DNA of 64,000 bases. Origin: Trichodelitschia bisporula. Its lineage: Eukaryota; Ascomycota; Dothideomycetes; Phaeotrichales; Phaeotrichaceae. Within the stretch, counting starts at the first letter, position 1. Each line of letters begins with the position of its first letter. The notes under the pieces were generated by a model. That model was not told the DNA's origin. It saw nothing but the letters and a program-made list of their open reading frames with translations, and searched no databases. The DNA lies in contig ML996693.1 of NCBI GenBank assembly GCA_010356995.1, forward strand, positions 1,197,897-1,261,896, in the 5' to 3' direction. The position numbers were made by a program, and so were the translations under genes. Below, piece after piece: positions 24,083 through 35,388 of the stretch.

Positions 24083-24213
24083 GGTACGTGGTTGATGGGC
24101 TACCCGGAAAAGTCGTGGCCGCCCCCTCCCGATGAACTGTCTGTATTACTCAGTGAAAGCCGGGGCCGGAGGGCGGCCCCGACTTTTTCGGGTAGCCCTT
24201 TGTACCACGTACC
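24083..24213. repeat. Inverted repeat with 42-43 bp arms
   Basis: The left arm 24083-24124 and right arm 24171-24213 are reverse complements with one small gap and a few mismatches; shared blocks are GGTACGTGGT, GGGCTACCCG, AAAAGTCG and GGCCGCCC. The spacer is about 46 bp. It resembles the terminal repeats of a very small non-autonomous transposon, but I found no target duplication or transposase. Confidence 0.75.
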
Positions 24214-25575
24214 GTGAAAGGTGTCGGGAAGCTGCGCGCCGTATCCTTGGCCGAACAACAGTACTGGCACGTTAGACGCGTCAAAAGGATAGAGATGGTA
24301 GTATTACACAGTATATGAGTCAAGCGTGCTCTGTCCAATAGGTAAGGGAGGAAAGGTAAAAGACAAGCGTACCAGAAACTCAACATCCACCCGCATCATC
24401 CACCCAAGAAATGCCGACCGGAACCCGGCTCGCATCCCCCACCACCTGCTCCCAAGACGGTGGACGTAACGCGCGGCGCGCCCGGGTTCGGCGGCTCGGC
24501 CTCATTCCAGATTAGGCGCGCTGCTTCCTGCTGCGAAGCGAGCCGTCCTTCTAGGGCAGTCGGCCGGGGACGTGGAGTGAGAGGATAATAGATGTCGAGA
24601 TAAAAGGGAGCAAGAATGAGGATGCGGAGGAATAAGGTGGCATCGTCAGCGGCAGACTCCGCAACTCCGTGTCCCCCGAAGGATAATTTCCTGAGCCGTG
24701 GGAGCAAGGTCAAGGTACTGGTGTTGTGTACTCTCTTCAGACGGAGCGTCAAGGGCACAAACGCGCCAGACACACCCACCACTTCGCTTGTCACACCTCC
24801 CACGCAATCGGCTTCTCCCACCTTGCCATCCATCCCGAGGCCGCGCGGCGCTTCTCGCCAGACAGATTGAGGCCGTCGTCTGTGCAGTCTACTTGGGGAA
24901 GCTGTGTACCCCATGCGGTTTCGCGATCCTCGGTCCCCTCAACTCGCATCCCTCTTGCCGCGTCGCTTCATGTGGCTTGACCATCTTCTTTTATGCTCAT
25001 TCGTCATCCTGTCCCGAGATCCCGCAGCGCTTCCTCTCATCAACGGTACCGTATTCAGCTTCAAGCCCTTCCGACGCCATACCCTACATGCCGTGCAGAG
25101 CTGTAATGCCGTCGCCCCGATCACAGCGACTTTACGACCCCCTCTCCGTATCTTCGCTTCAGAGCAGAGCAGATGTACCCCCATGCCATGCCCTGCATCG
25201 TATCCCCCCATCCATATCCTCACCCACCGGCAACCATCCGCTGCACCCCTCCTCACACACTGTACTGCTGCATCGACGACCCCGGTAAAAAGTGACAAGC
25301 CCTTTTTTCCTGGTGTATCCGCGTGCGGCGGCGGCGGCGGCGGCGTACCGCACGGCACCCACACCCTTCTAATCTTTCCCCCCCCATCCCCGCGCTCCAA
25401 TCCAGCTTGCGCCGCCTCCGAACGGCCTAGCCGGCACCACGGGTCATTGCCCTTGGTCGGCGCCCATTCCCCTTCGGCTGTGGAATTCTAGTCTTGCTCC
25501 CGCCTTCTTCAGCTCCCACCGTCTTTTCCTTTTCAGCCTACCAGGGAACTGAGTAGGTAGCTACGTACTATTTAC

Positions 25576-25620
25576 ATGAGCCGACTCTCGGGCTCTTTTC
25601 TCGGCTTTCTTCTTCCTTGA
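25576..25620 (+). promoter_or_regulatory. Small upstream reading frame, last ATG before a long ATG-free leader
   Basis: ATG 25576 opens 14 codons closed by TGA, directly followed by an AT-rich GTTTAAAAAGGG at 25621. Downstream of it no ATG occurs on this strand until 27203. It may be a uORF, or it may lie upstream of the transcription start if the AT-rich block acts as a TATA element. Confidence 0.35.
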
Positions 25621-27202
25621 GTTTAAAAAGGGCCCATTTCTCGGACAGCCGTCAACCTTACGCGTATTCGGCTTCCCTGGCAATTATTTTTGATCTGGCC
25701 TATTCTGTTCTACGGTTGTAAAGCCGGGCCTAGCTCTCTCTCCCATTGCCAATCCCGACCCGGTCGGTCAGCTGCATTGCCGCGCCGCCGTGCCTGACCT
25801 TTCTTAAGACTGCCTAAAAGCCTACAGCCTGGGCGTGAAAGAGCTCTCGGAACCCTTTGGGAGTGGCAGCCAAACCTCTTTATCCAACCCCCCCCCCAAA
25901 AAAGGGTTAAATAGGTTTGACTCGGTCCCTCTTGAGGTCATACCGAGTTATCTACCTGTCGCTGTCGTCATCACAACGTGTCGTCGGGCAAAGAAACCGA
26001 GAAAGAGAGGGAGACTATCGCCATTCTCTTCCGACAAAAGGGCACCCGCGCACCGCCGCCGTGCACACCCGCCGCCCCGTCTCGCCGCCCGCCGCGGCTG
26101 CGCAGCAACAACCCAGCTCCTCTACCCCATCCCTTCCATCCCCCGTCCATCTCCGGCCTCCAAGCTCTCTCTCATCCTCTGTGCATTTCGCTTCTTTCCC
26201 CCTCCCTTTCACACGCTCCTCTCGGAAATCCGTCCACTCGCGCTTGTCAACAACTCCTTCCCGCCTGTCCCGCCGACCGGCCTCTTTTCCACCACCTAAC
26301 CTCCGTGGCTCCCCCCCCTCCCAAAGTCCACAGTTGTTCTTGACTCTTGATCTCTTTCCTCTCAACCTCACCATCTTCCACTTCCTCTTCCATTATTTCC
26401 TTCATCCTTTCCATCACAAACAAACTCACGTCCAAAAACCGACGAAAGCCATCTCAAGCACCCCTACCCCCCGTGCCTTTCCAAGCCCGGGTGCACGCAC
26501 CACAACATCCGACCGTGTCAGCTCTTTCCCACTCTTACGCTCTCAGCACCCGTTCCTGCCGTTCCCGCATCTACTTCAACCCGCCTCCCCCCCCCCGCTC
26601 CGCTCCCGTAACCGATTCTCTCCACCACCCCAAAACATCCGTGTCCCGTTTCCCAGCCCCCTCCCAAACACTTTTGCCATCCGCGTCCACAGCCGCATCC
26701 CGCCATCAACCACGCAACCGCCCTCGGTCTTCGTTGAACTGCACTACAATACCGTTACAACCAGATCTCAACTCGACATTGCCTGAATAATTTCTGCCTT
26801 CGTGCACAAATTGTTCACGGAACCTGCAGTACCCGCGGCGCGTGTGTCGTGCCGTTCCCGCTGCTCCCGGTTCCGCTCTTTCACCCACCACTCAGAACAT
26901 AACCCCCACCAGTTGCGACCGTGGAATCCCCACCCAATTCCACCATCACGGCCGGAACGGCGCCTTTCAACGGCGCAGCCTCGGAACCCTCCCCCACGCC
27001 TCCTGGTGCGGTTCAGAGCGCTGCGCGTCGTCTCCTAGCCGCGGCGTCGGGCGAGGGCGCTGGCCCGGGCGAGTCGCCCAGTGCACCGTCGACTATCTCG
27101 GTATCCCACCCAGCGAACGCACACTCCAAGACGGCGAACTCTGCCGGGGCTGGTCCGCGACCCACGTCGGCAACGTCGCCGCGAGCGGACCAGCCGGCGA
27201 GG
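25579..27202 (+). promoter_or_regulatory. 1.6 kb ATG-free, pyrimidine-rich leader/promoter of the Zn2Cys6 gene
   Basis: Reading every base on the plus strand, no ATG is found between 25578 and 27203. From base composition I would expect about a dozen. Long C/T-rich blocks (26100-26450, 26520-26700) are typical of fungal promoters and leaders. The last 300 bp (26903-27202) are also open in the frame of the downstream protein, with Ser/Pro/Ala-rich content. This part may be an N-terminal extension started at a non-AUG codon (for example GTG 26921) or the end of an exon with acceptor CCACCAG at 26912. Confidence 0.6.
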
Positions 27203-29915
27203 ATGCGCTCGTCCATCGCGTGCGCGCGCTGCCGCCGCTCCAAGGTCAAGTGCGTCAACAATGGTGTAAACACGACGTGTCGCGCCTGCGAGACGAGTGG
27301 TCGCGAGTGTACCTACCCGCAGCCCGCTGTCACTGGCGCGTCCATGGCGGCGGCACGCGAAGCTGCGCGTCGTGAGATCAGTGGCGGTCCCGATACCTCC
27401 GAGGTTCGTTTCTTGTCTCTTCCCATTGCGATCCATCATGATCACGTGTTAATATCTTCCAGGCTCACCACCCACCCAAGCGCCAACGCGTCAAGCGCAT
27501 CTTGCCCTCGGGGCACACTGGTACCAAGGATGTGTCGACCAAGGAGAGCATGCGGGCCATCGTGGATGCGCTGGACCCCACTCTCTTGAAGCCGCACGTA
27601 TGGGTCGAGCTGGTGAGTACTCCGATCTCTCATCTGTGCCTCTCCCGTCTGACCCTTATAGTTTGACATCTGGAACCTGCACTACTCGACCGATTTGCCG
27701 TTCATTCACCATCCAACGTTCCTTAAGCAGCTCCGCCAGCTTACGCCGGCCGGTGAAGTTGTGGATTTCAACTCACCCCGTCCCGACCGCGGGTCCACAA
27801 TGCCGCCGGCTCCCGACTTCTGGCTGCTTGGCTTCCTAGCGCTGACGGCCAAGTTCCATCTGCTGCTCGTCACCCATCACTCGCCGCGCTCGGCCACGCG
27901 TCCGAGCAACCCGTTGATTGCTTCACATTACTACGCGTCGGCTTGCCGTGTGCGCCTTGCGATGGCCGCCAGCGAGGACGCCCCGCCAGACTTGCATCGT
28001 ATTCAAGCGCTGCAGATGCTAGCTTTTCACGATTGGATGTCTGACCAAGGCCTCAAGGCGTGGTCCGGCACGGGGACCGCTCTACGCTATGCCCAGTCGC
28101 TTGGCCTGCACATTGAAGCGTCCCTTGACGATGAACCTGATGCGCGTTGCGTCCCACTGCACTACGACCCACCCGACTTCGGTGGCGAGAGCCGTCGTTC
28201 CAGCTCTGTGACGTCAATCGCGTTCATCGAGAGCGAGGTTGCGCGCCGCACCTTCTGGAGTGTATTCATCTTCGACCGAGCTTTGAGCAACAGCAAGTAC
28301 CGGCCGTCTGTTGTGCACCCGGTGGACGTGCATGTGCAGTTGCCGAGCAGCGAACAGACCTTCACCTTTGGGCGTGCTGTGCGCACGGCCTGCATCGTTG
28401 ACAAGCGAGGCGGGCATGGTACTAACGGCAGCGCCAAGGTGGAGGGTGAGCCCGGGCACAGTCGCAGCAAAAGCCTCAGCCACGAGCCGACCGACGAGGG
28501 TGGTGTGCCATGGGAGCAGGGGCCAAATGAGGGTGTTGTTAGCCGCTACGTCAAGGCCATCGATTTGTATGGCAAGATTCTGCTATATGCAGATTGGGGT
28601 GGACGGAAGTAAGTTTTGATCCTTAGAGTGTGGTACGCCCACTTAATTCGTCACTGACATTCCAGACGCGAGGTCTACCCTCCGTACAGTCCGCACTCCA
28701 GCTGGGCCGGGCTGCACGCACAGCTCTCGGCCTTCCGTACGTCGCTGCCGCGTGAACTTACACTCAACCCGGACAACATCTCGGCACACATCACGTCGCG
28801 CACGTCGACGTCGTACATTGCGTTGCACTCCGTGCTGTTGCTGTGCGGGGTGATGCTTAACCGCGACCTGGTGTCTTTCTTGCCGTTGCGCACCGGGCCA
28901 GCTGATGGTCCTACTGATCAAGTGCATTCCTCGACCGAGGACGCCAAGGAGCAGAAATTATTCTGGGAGACCGGTGCGCGTGAGCTCTTCCGATCGGCCC
29001 GGGACTTGGTTGATCTGCAGCGCATCTGTCAGCAAGAGTGGAACATCGCGGTAGAGACGCCGATTGTGGGCTTCTCGGTGTACTTGGCCGCACTGATTGG
29101 TATGTTCTGGTGTTCATTTGCTCGTTCGCAAGCTAACTAGTCCAGGTGTCTACGCTATCAACTTTCCCTGGATGGACCCCAACGGTTACATGTCGCAGAC
29201 CCTGCAGACTCCAAATCCTCCACCGCTCGATAAGGCCTCAACGGGACTCGAAGCTGCGCGTTTCGCCATGGAAGTCCTCTCTCACCTTCGCGCCCGCCTC
29301 CCCAAGGCATCGGGTTGGCTGCATACTCTCGCCGCTACGCATCGCTACTTCATGCGCACGCGCCGCGACTTCAAGCGGGCCTTCTGTGTCTATGGCGATA
29401 AGACAATGCCCGGCCTAGCGGAGGGCCGCGACGACTCGCGCGGCATCGAGATCGCGCTGCGCGACGTCTTGCCCCAGACCGACGCCGACGATGTGCTCGA
29501 TGATGAAATGCCCGATGCGCCAGACGGCGAGTCCTTCGAGGAGGAGGACCCCGAGGACAAGCCCATCACTGTCGCACCACCTCCCGAGGGTAGGCAGGAC
29601 AAGTGGAATGCCATCAATGCATCAGCCCCTGCCGCGCCCCCGCCTCCGCACGCGCCGGCTCATCAGAGCACGAATGGCGCGCATGGGCATGGGTCCTTTC
29701 CGCGCCGCGATGCTCCGCTCCCGGTACGCGAGAGTGTGGGCGGGCCGCCGGCTAGCCGTGAGCAGGCGGAGGCGTGGTTCGATGGGTTGCCCATGTATTG
29801 GGGTGCCGATGACTGGGTTGCGTTTGCGGATGGGGGCGAGATTAAGGAATGGCTTGCGCGGGTGCAGGAGAGGGGCCGGGCTGGGTGGCTTGGGACTGTG
29901 TTTGAGGGACGCTAG
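27203..29915 (+). CDS. Zn2Cys6 transcription factor with fungal-specific TF domain
   Basis: This is a sequence-specific nuclear regulator; its target pathway is unknown. The exons are 27203-27403, 27463-27612, 27662-28608, 28666-29099 and 29146-29915, giving 833 residues from the first ATG. The zinc cluster CX2CX6CX8CX2CX6C (CARCRRSKVKC then CRACETSGREC) starts at residue 7, unusually close to the N-terminus. A basic KRQRVKR patch follows. The middle region has ELFDIWNLHYSTDLPFIHH, LQMLAFHDWMS and ARRTFWSVFIFDRALS, typical of the fungal-specific TF domain. The C-terminal third contains an acidic segment (about residues 690-720) and a Pro/His-rich linker. The frame stays open for 100 codons before the ATG, so the true protein may be longer through non-AUG initiation. 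Introns are 46-59 bp with good signals. Confidence 0.88.
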
Positions 29916-32213
29916 GTGAGGTTGAGGGAGGTTGTACGCATTTTCGTTGTGATGATGGACGGGTGGGAAAATGGGAAAATGTACGATACCCTTTTTATGT
30001 GTTGTTTTCCGGTTCTTTTTATGAGTTTGTGGGATGGGGGGCGATTATGGGTGGGTTTGCAGGGTGTTTCGTGCCGTATTGATGTTATGAGAGTGCGATG
30101 GGTAATTCATGGTTGTATTGCTGCTCTATGGATTTGACTCTACTGGACGTTCGTGATGTGGTATGGGAATGGGGTTGGTGATGCCCTTCTCGAGATGGGT
30201 TCTTGCTCTGAACAACTCCTGCGAGCTCTCCGTCTTCGCATAGCAGGCATCGGGGGAAGGGTGACGTAAAAATATGGAAAGACCATTCGTACTATTGGAA
30301 AGAGCATACTTGCCCGGGGAAGTGGGCGAGGGAGATAATGGAAGGAGCGCTGGAAGATACGGACGACAGTGTATCGTAATATGAGCGGCCCCGTCACTCA
30401 CCTTTCTGTTTTGTGCATCGTCCTTCTACACACCTTTAATCTGCTTTCGTTGTTTGTGAGTTCTCTTCCTCTTCTCGACTGAAGATGTGCGTATCCGGAA
30501 TAGTCACGACAAGTTCTACATGCTTACTGGAAGGTATTCGATCGCGACGATATCAGTGGTGCTGGTTTGAAGACGAAGTGAGTCTGTCTACAAGAATCCC
30601 GTCTAGAACTAGAAGCTAAGATTGATCTTCGCCTGCGTCCGGCCCCGAAATCTGGGACGATTAATCTCGAGCATCAGCATTCAACGTCCTGCGCAACCTT
30701 TGAATATTCCGCCGGGCGAGGGGAAGAATGTGGAACAGTATCGGAATCCCCCCGACCAGTCATCCCGAGCCGCATCTCTTCAGCAAACACAGAGCTAGGC
30801 CGGTCACTGTATTGACCACATGAACCTTCGTCCCCCTGGTCCAGCGCTCGGCGGCTTACAAGTTGGCAGCTGGCGCGCTCCGTTCGGCCGTACCCTCGGC
30901 ATCGGCTGTGTTGCCAAAGCATCATTTGCGCGAGCCCGAAGATTCTGATACTGAACCGGCAGACGGCAAATGGCGAACGGCTACATTCTAGCCAAGTAGC
31001 CGCTAGGCCAACGAGTCCATCTTCCTACGGACAAGGCGCGGAAATGGGAAAATCCTCCGAGGGGACTGGACGCGGTACACACCAGCCTTGTCCAAAAAGG
31101 TTCTGGTGTGGAGCGGCACTCCATGCGCGTGCAGCCATGCAGGGAAGCCGACGATCATCACGGTTCTCGCTGTCACGAGGTGACGTACGTTGTACTCGGA
31201 AATACAAGACCATGCAGCCCAAAAGCTTGACATCAACATCAGTGTCAAGTCAAGCGCGTCTCACGACAAAGAAAGCACGCTTCTAGCACCCAAATCTCAG
31301 CCACATCTCCATAATTACTACGCTACTGGTTTTTCTAGTCCTGTTCCGGTGCAAATACAGCCGAGGAGCAAGCTCCGGCGGACAGGGCCGTGGTGAGCAT
31401 GATTTCCGCGTTGACAGTCACAATGAATGCCTGTTAGCTTTGGACACCATATTGACAGTGGTACGACGGATGGCGTGTCTATGGCAGGTAGGGACACACT
31501 GAGGTGGACGGGGCCGTCGTGAGAATGGCCAGTAGGTGAGGTGAGGAGGTGAGGTCTGAATAGCAGTGACGGATGTGGCTGCCAAGCTCGGCCACCCGCG
31601 ACGGCACGCGCCCGCAGACTGCGAGTTTGCCGCTCGTCCTTCATCCATGCACCCCGGACCCCAGAATCATCATGCGAACCGAGGAGACGGGAGCGAAACT
31701 CTCCAAAGAAGGCAGCGACCGGTGAAGATGGCGGGGCGAAATGCGGGGATGGGATGCGGAGAAGTGGAGAAGTGGGGTTGCGCTCGTCCTCCCAAATTCC
31801 CACGATGCAACCTCGTAGTCCCGCCATGCGCTGCGACGGGCTCGCGACTCTGACATTCAAGGTTCTCCCACGTCCACTGGGCTCCCTTGATCCGCTCGGC
31901 CCCCCTGCCATGGCTTTCTTCCAGAGCTTCCAGCCACTGCCGTCCCCGGCATTGCTTAATTGTCGGCCTAACGCTGTGATCTCCCGGCCTATGATGTCCC
32001 GAGCGCGGACGTTGAGCTTGGTCCCGCTGGCGGGGATAATGCCGTGACACTTCGTAACCGGCGAATATGCGGCAAATGGGTATAGATTGGGAGCACATAT
32101 AACCGGACGGATCGACCCGTGCCCGTCAAATGTGTTTTTGCGTTTTCTGATCGCGAAGATTTTGTCCAGGACACTTCACACAGACTCCAAGGCGAAAGAT
32201 AGAGGCGATCACG
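29916..32213. other. Intergenic, 2.3 kb
   Basis: No gene is supported. Open stretches such as 31911-31318 on the minus strand lack family features. The right end is the promoter of the sugar transporter. TATAGATTGG and ACATATAACC lie near 32080-32104, about 110-130 bp before the start codon, and could serve as a TATA region. Confidence 0.5.
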
Positions 32214-33889
32214 ATGGGTTTCCCTAAGGTGTACAACACCTACTTTCTGGCCATAGTTTCGACTATCGGCGGCATGCTGTACGTTCTTGTCAGCGGTACC
32301 TTGTCTTATCTAACCATTTAGCTTTGGCTTTGACATCTCGTCCATGGCGGCCATTGTCGGGACGGATCAGTACATCTGGTACTTCAACAACCCGCACGGT
32401 GTTACGCAAGGTGAGTCGAGTTCGTTATGTCTGATTCAAGTCTAACTTTTCAGGTGCAATTGGCTCCGCGCTGGCCGCCGGGTCCGTCATCGGTGCCCTC
32501 ATGGCGGGCCCAATCTCCGACAAATACGGTCGCCGGGACAGTATTGCCTTTGCTTGCATCTGGTGGCTGATCGGGACGGCGGTCCAAGTCTCGACAAAGG
32601 GCGTTGGACAACTGATCGCTGGGCGCATCCTCAATGGCGTGTGCGTCGGCATCACGTCGTCGCAGGTGCCGGTCTACCTCGCTGAGATTGCGAAGAAGGA
32701 CAAGCGTGGCAGCATCGTCGTGATTCAGCAACTCGCCATCGAGTTTGGTATCCTGGTCATGTACTTCGTCGGCTACGGCTGCTCCTTCATCGGCTCGCCG
32801 AAATCTACCACCAGCTTCCGCACTGCCTGGGGCATCCAGTTTGTCCCTGCTGCGCTGCTTCTTATGGGTCTGCCGTTCCTGCCCCGCTCGCCACGCTGGC
32901 TCGCCAAGGTCGGCCGCAAGGAGGAGGCTATTGATGTTCTGTCGAAAATTCAGGCTGGGGGCAACCGAGCCGACCCGCTCGTCGTTGCCGAGCTGCAGGA
33001 GATTGAGACTGTGCTTATTGCTGAGCGCGCTGGGGCAAAGGGGTGGCGTCGGTTTATCGACAATGGCATGTGGCGCCGCACGTTTGCGGGAATGAGCGTA
33101 CAGGCGTGGCAGCAGCTGTCGGGCGCGAACGTGATGGTGTACTACATGGTGAGTGAGGCGACCGTTTTTCCGGCACCGCTAACAGCGCAGGTTTACGTGT
33201 TCTCCATGGCTGGCCTGCACGGCAACATCAACCTGATCAGTTCCGGGATCCAGTACGCCCTGTTCATCATCTTCACAGTTTTCACCTTCTTCTTCATCGA
33301 CCGGACCGGGCGGCGACCGCTCCTCATCTACGGCGCAATCGGCATGGGCGTGTGCCACTTCGTCGTCGGCGGCATTCTGGGCACGCACGGGAAGTACACG
33401 CCCGGCGGTGTGGACGGCAACCTCAACGTCGTTATCTCACTCGACCCAGGCGCCGCGTCGCACACCGTTATTGCCTTCTCCTACCTGCTCATCATCATCT
33501 ACGCGCTGACCCTCGCGCCCGTAGCCTGGGTCTACGCGGCGGAGGTGTGGTCGCTGGAGACGCGCGCGTACGGCATGGCGCTCGCGAGTATCGCAAATTG
33601 GCTGTTTAACTTCGCGCTGGGCCTGTTTGTGCCCCCCGCTTTCCGCAATATCTCGTGGAAGACGTTTATTATTTTTGGGGTGTTGTGCTTTGGCGCGGCG
33701 GCGCAAGCGTTCGTTTCGTATCCTGAAACTGCCGGGAAGAGTCTGGAGGAGATTGAGGAGATGTTTAGGCCTGGTGGCCCCAAGCCGTGGAAGACGAGGG
33801 TTGGGGATTCGCATCTTGAGGCGAAGGTGGAGGAGGTAAGGGAGCAGCAGGAGAAGGCGGGTGTGGTTGAGAAGACGACATATGTCTAG
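32214..33889 (+). CDS. MFS sugar transporter (sugar porter family)
   Basis: This is a plasma-membrane hexose/pentose:proton symporter by family; the substrate cannot be read from sequence. The exons are 32214-32278, 32322-32410, 32454-33148 and 33191-33889, giving 515 residues and 12 predicted membrane helices. Markers are GGMLFGFDISS in helix 1, DKYGRRDSI, GRILNGVCVGITSSQVPVY, PRSPRWL after helix 6, QQLSGANVMVYY in helix 7, DRTGRRPLL and PETAGKSLEEIEEMF at the end. The stretch QQLAIEFGILVMYFVGYGCSF is typical of fungal high-affinity hexose-type carriers. The 42 bp intron 33149-33190 keeps the frame open if retained, but it has clean GTGAGT, CTAAC and GCAG signals, and removing it restores the family sequence. 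The C-terminal 90 bp are G-rich. Confidence 0.94.
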
Positions 33890-34407
33890 TGCGGGGAAAA
33901 TGATCAGTTTGGTCTGGCAGGGGTTAGAGATACCTATGCAAGCAATTGGAAGACGATGTTTTGTCCTGCCTGTGTACCGAAGTGTGTACAAGCTTCCAGT
34001 AAAAGTGTCCGTCGAACGACAAGGCTGGATAAAACGCCACATGCGAGGCTGATCCCAACCCGATACGGCTAAAGCTGCACCTCCGCTAGCCCGAATCAAG
34101 CTGGGCCATGACGGCATCTACTCTGAGAGAAGGAGCACTTACAAGGGAAGAAAGTTGCCACAACCGCGGTTTGCATGAGACCTGGACCTTCGGGACGACA
34201 GTTGCGATTTGATGTTATCGAGGGGTGGACCCCCGAGCGGGAGTTAACGTCATACCTACGTAGTTATAAGAAGCAGCAATCGGTGCTGTTTGCCAGTTCT
34301 CCAACCGCCTCACGCGAACAAGAAGCTTAAAAAGATTCCGCAACTGAACTCTCCTCCTACACTACCTCCTCAATTACGTTCCCACCTAATCCTCACACAT
34401 CACCACA
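33890..34407. promoter_or_regulatory. Promoter region of the aldo-keto reductase gene
   Basis: A TTATAAG element at 34264-34270 lies about 140 bp before the start codon at 34408, followed by a C/T-rich tract. No gene is visible in these 518 bp. Confidence 0.55.
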
Positions 34408-35388
34408 ATGTCTGCCATCAAGCTCAACACCGGCGCCAGCCTGCCCGCCATCGGCCTGGGCACCTGGCAAGATCCCGACGCGCAGCAAGATGCCGTAGCC
34501 GCGGCTCTCAAGGCGGGCTACCGCCACATCGACACAGCAACCGTGTACGGCACCGAGAAGGCCGTTGGCGAGGGCCTCAAGAAGTCTGGCGTGCCACGCA
34601 GCGAGGTCTTCATCACAACGAAGCTGTGGAACAACAAGCACCACCCCAATGACGTCGAGAAGGCGCTCGACCAGTCGCTGGCCGACCTCGGGACCGACTA
34701 TGTCGACCTCTGGTTGATTCACTGGCCCGTTGCATTTGGTCGCGGAGAGGACAAGTTCCCCAAGACCAGTGACGGCAAGCCGATTACTGAGAACATTGAC
34801 TTCGTCGATACCTACAAGGCTATGGAGAAGTGCTTCAAGGCTGGCAAGGCCAAGGCTATTGGTGTCTCCAACTTCAGTCATGCCGAGATGGAGCGTCTAC
34901 TGAAGGAGACGAGCGTGGTATGTTGCTATTACTATCATTGTTATTGAACGCCGCTAACAAACCAGGTCCCCGCCGTGCACCAGATTGAGCGCCATCCGTG
35001 GTTGCAGCAAAACAAGTTTGTCAAGTGGCTCCACGAGAAGGACATCGCCGTCGTCGCGTACAGCCCGTTCGGCAACGCCAACCCCATCTACGAGGGCACC
35101 AAGGAGCTTGGGCTGCTGATCCAAGATCCGACGCTCGTGGAGATTGGCAAGAAGTATGGCAAGTCGGGCGCGCAGACGGCGCTGGCGTGGGGTATTTCGA
35201 CGGGGTGTGCGGTGATTCCCAAGAGCAAGTCCCAAGAACGTGTCAAGCAGAACCTGGAGGGTGACTTCAAGCTGTCCGAGGAAGACGTCAAGAAGATTGA
35301 GGCGATTGACAAGAAGGCGCGGTTTAACGACTCGTCGGCGGACTTCGGGTACGACTTTTTCATGGATTTGGATGGAAAGAAGAAGTAG
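34408..35388 (+). CDS. NADPH-dependent aldo-keto reductase (glycerol dehydrogenase / aldose reductase type)
   Basis: A cytosolic AKR that reduces aldehydes or ketoses, possibly glyceraldehyde/dihydroxyacetone or pentoses. The exons are 34408-34917 and 34966-35388 around a 48 bp intron with donor GTATGT and branch CTAAC, giving 310 residues, which is the family length. The catalytic tetrad is complete: D42 and Y47 in HIDTATVYGTE, K72 in TTKLW, and H105 in LIHWP. The cofactor site IPKSKSQERVKQN is present near the C-terminus and favours NADPH. GVSNFSHAEM and the QIERHPW strand are intact. It lies 0.5 kb after a sugar transporter on the same strand, consistent with a role in sugar or polyol metabolism, though they are separate transcription units. 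Confidence 0.94.

Larger units (their letters stand above)
21315..25575. other. Gene-poor stretch, 4.3 kb
   Basis: No intact gene can be supported. The first 600 bp are the PKC1 upstream region and are G-rich. From about 21880 to 22700 base composition drops in GC. A 16 bp direct repeat in tandem (CGAAGCATTCAG core) lies at 22001-22032. A coding relic lies at 22785-23297 and a foldback repeat at 24083-24213. A minus-strand frame at 24914-24396 (172 codons) has no recognisable feature and is more likely a product of high GC. Confidence 0.5.

Noticed and set aside
24396-24914. 172-codon open frame on the minus strand
   Set aside because: No domain, signal or membrane feature; it overlaps plus-strand frames of equal length in GC-rich DNA with few stops.
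31318-31911. 197-codon open frame on the minus strand
   Set aside because: Composition is unlike the neighbouring proteins and there is no recognisable motif; it lies in the promoter region of the sugar transporter.
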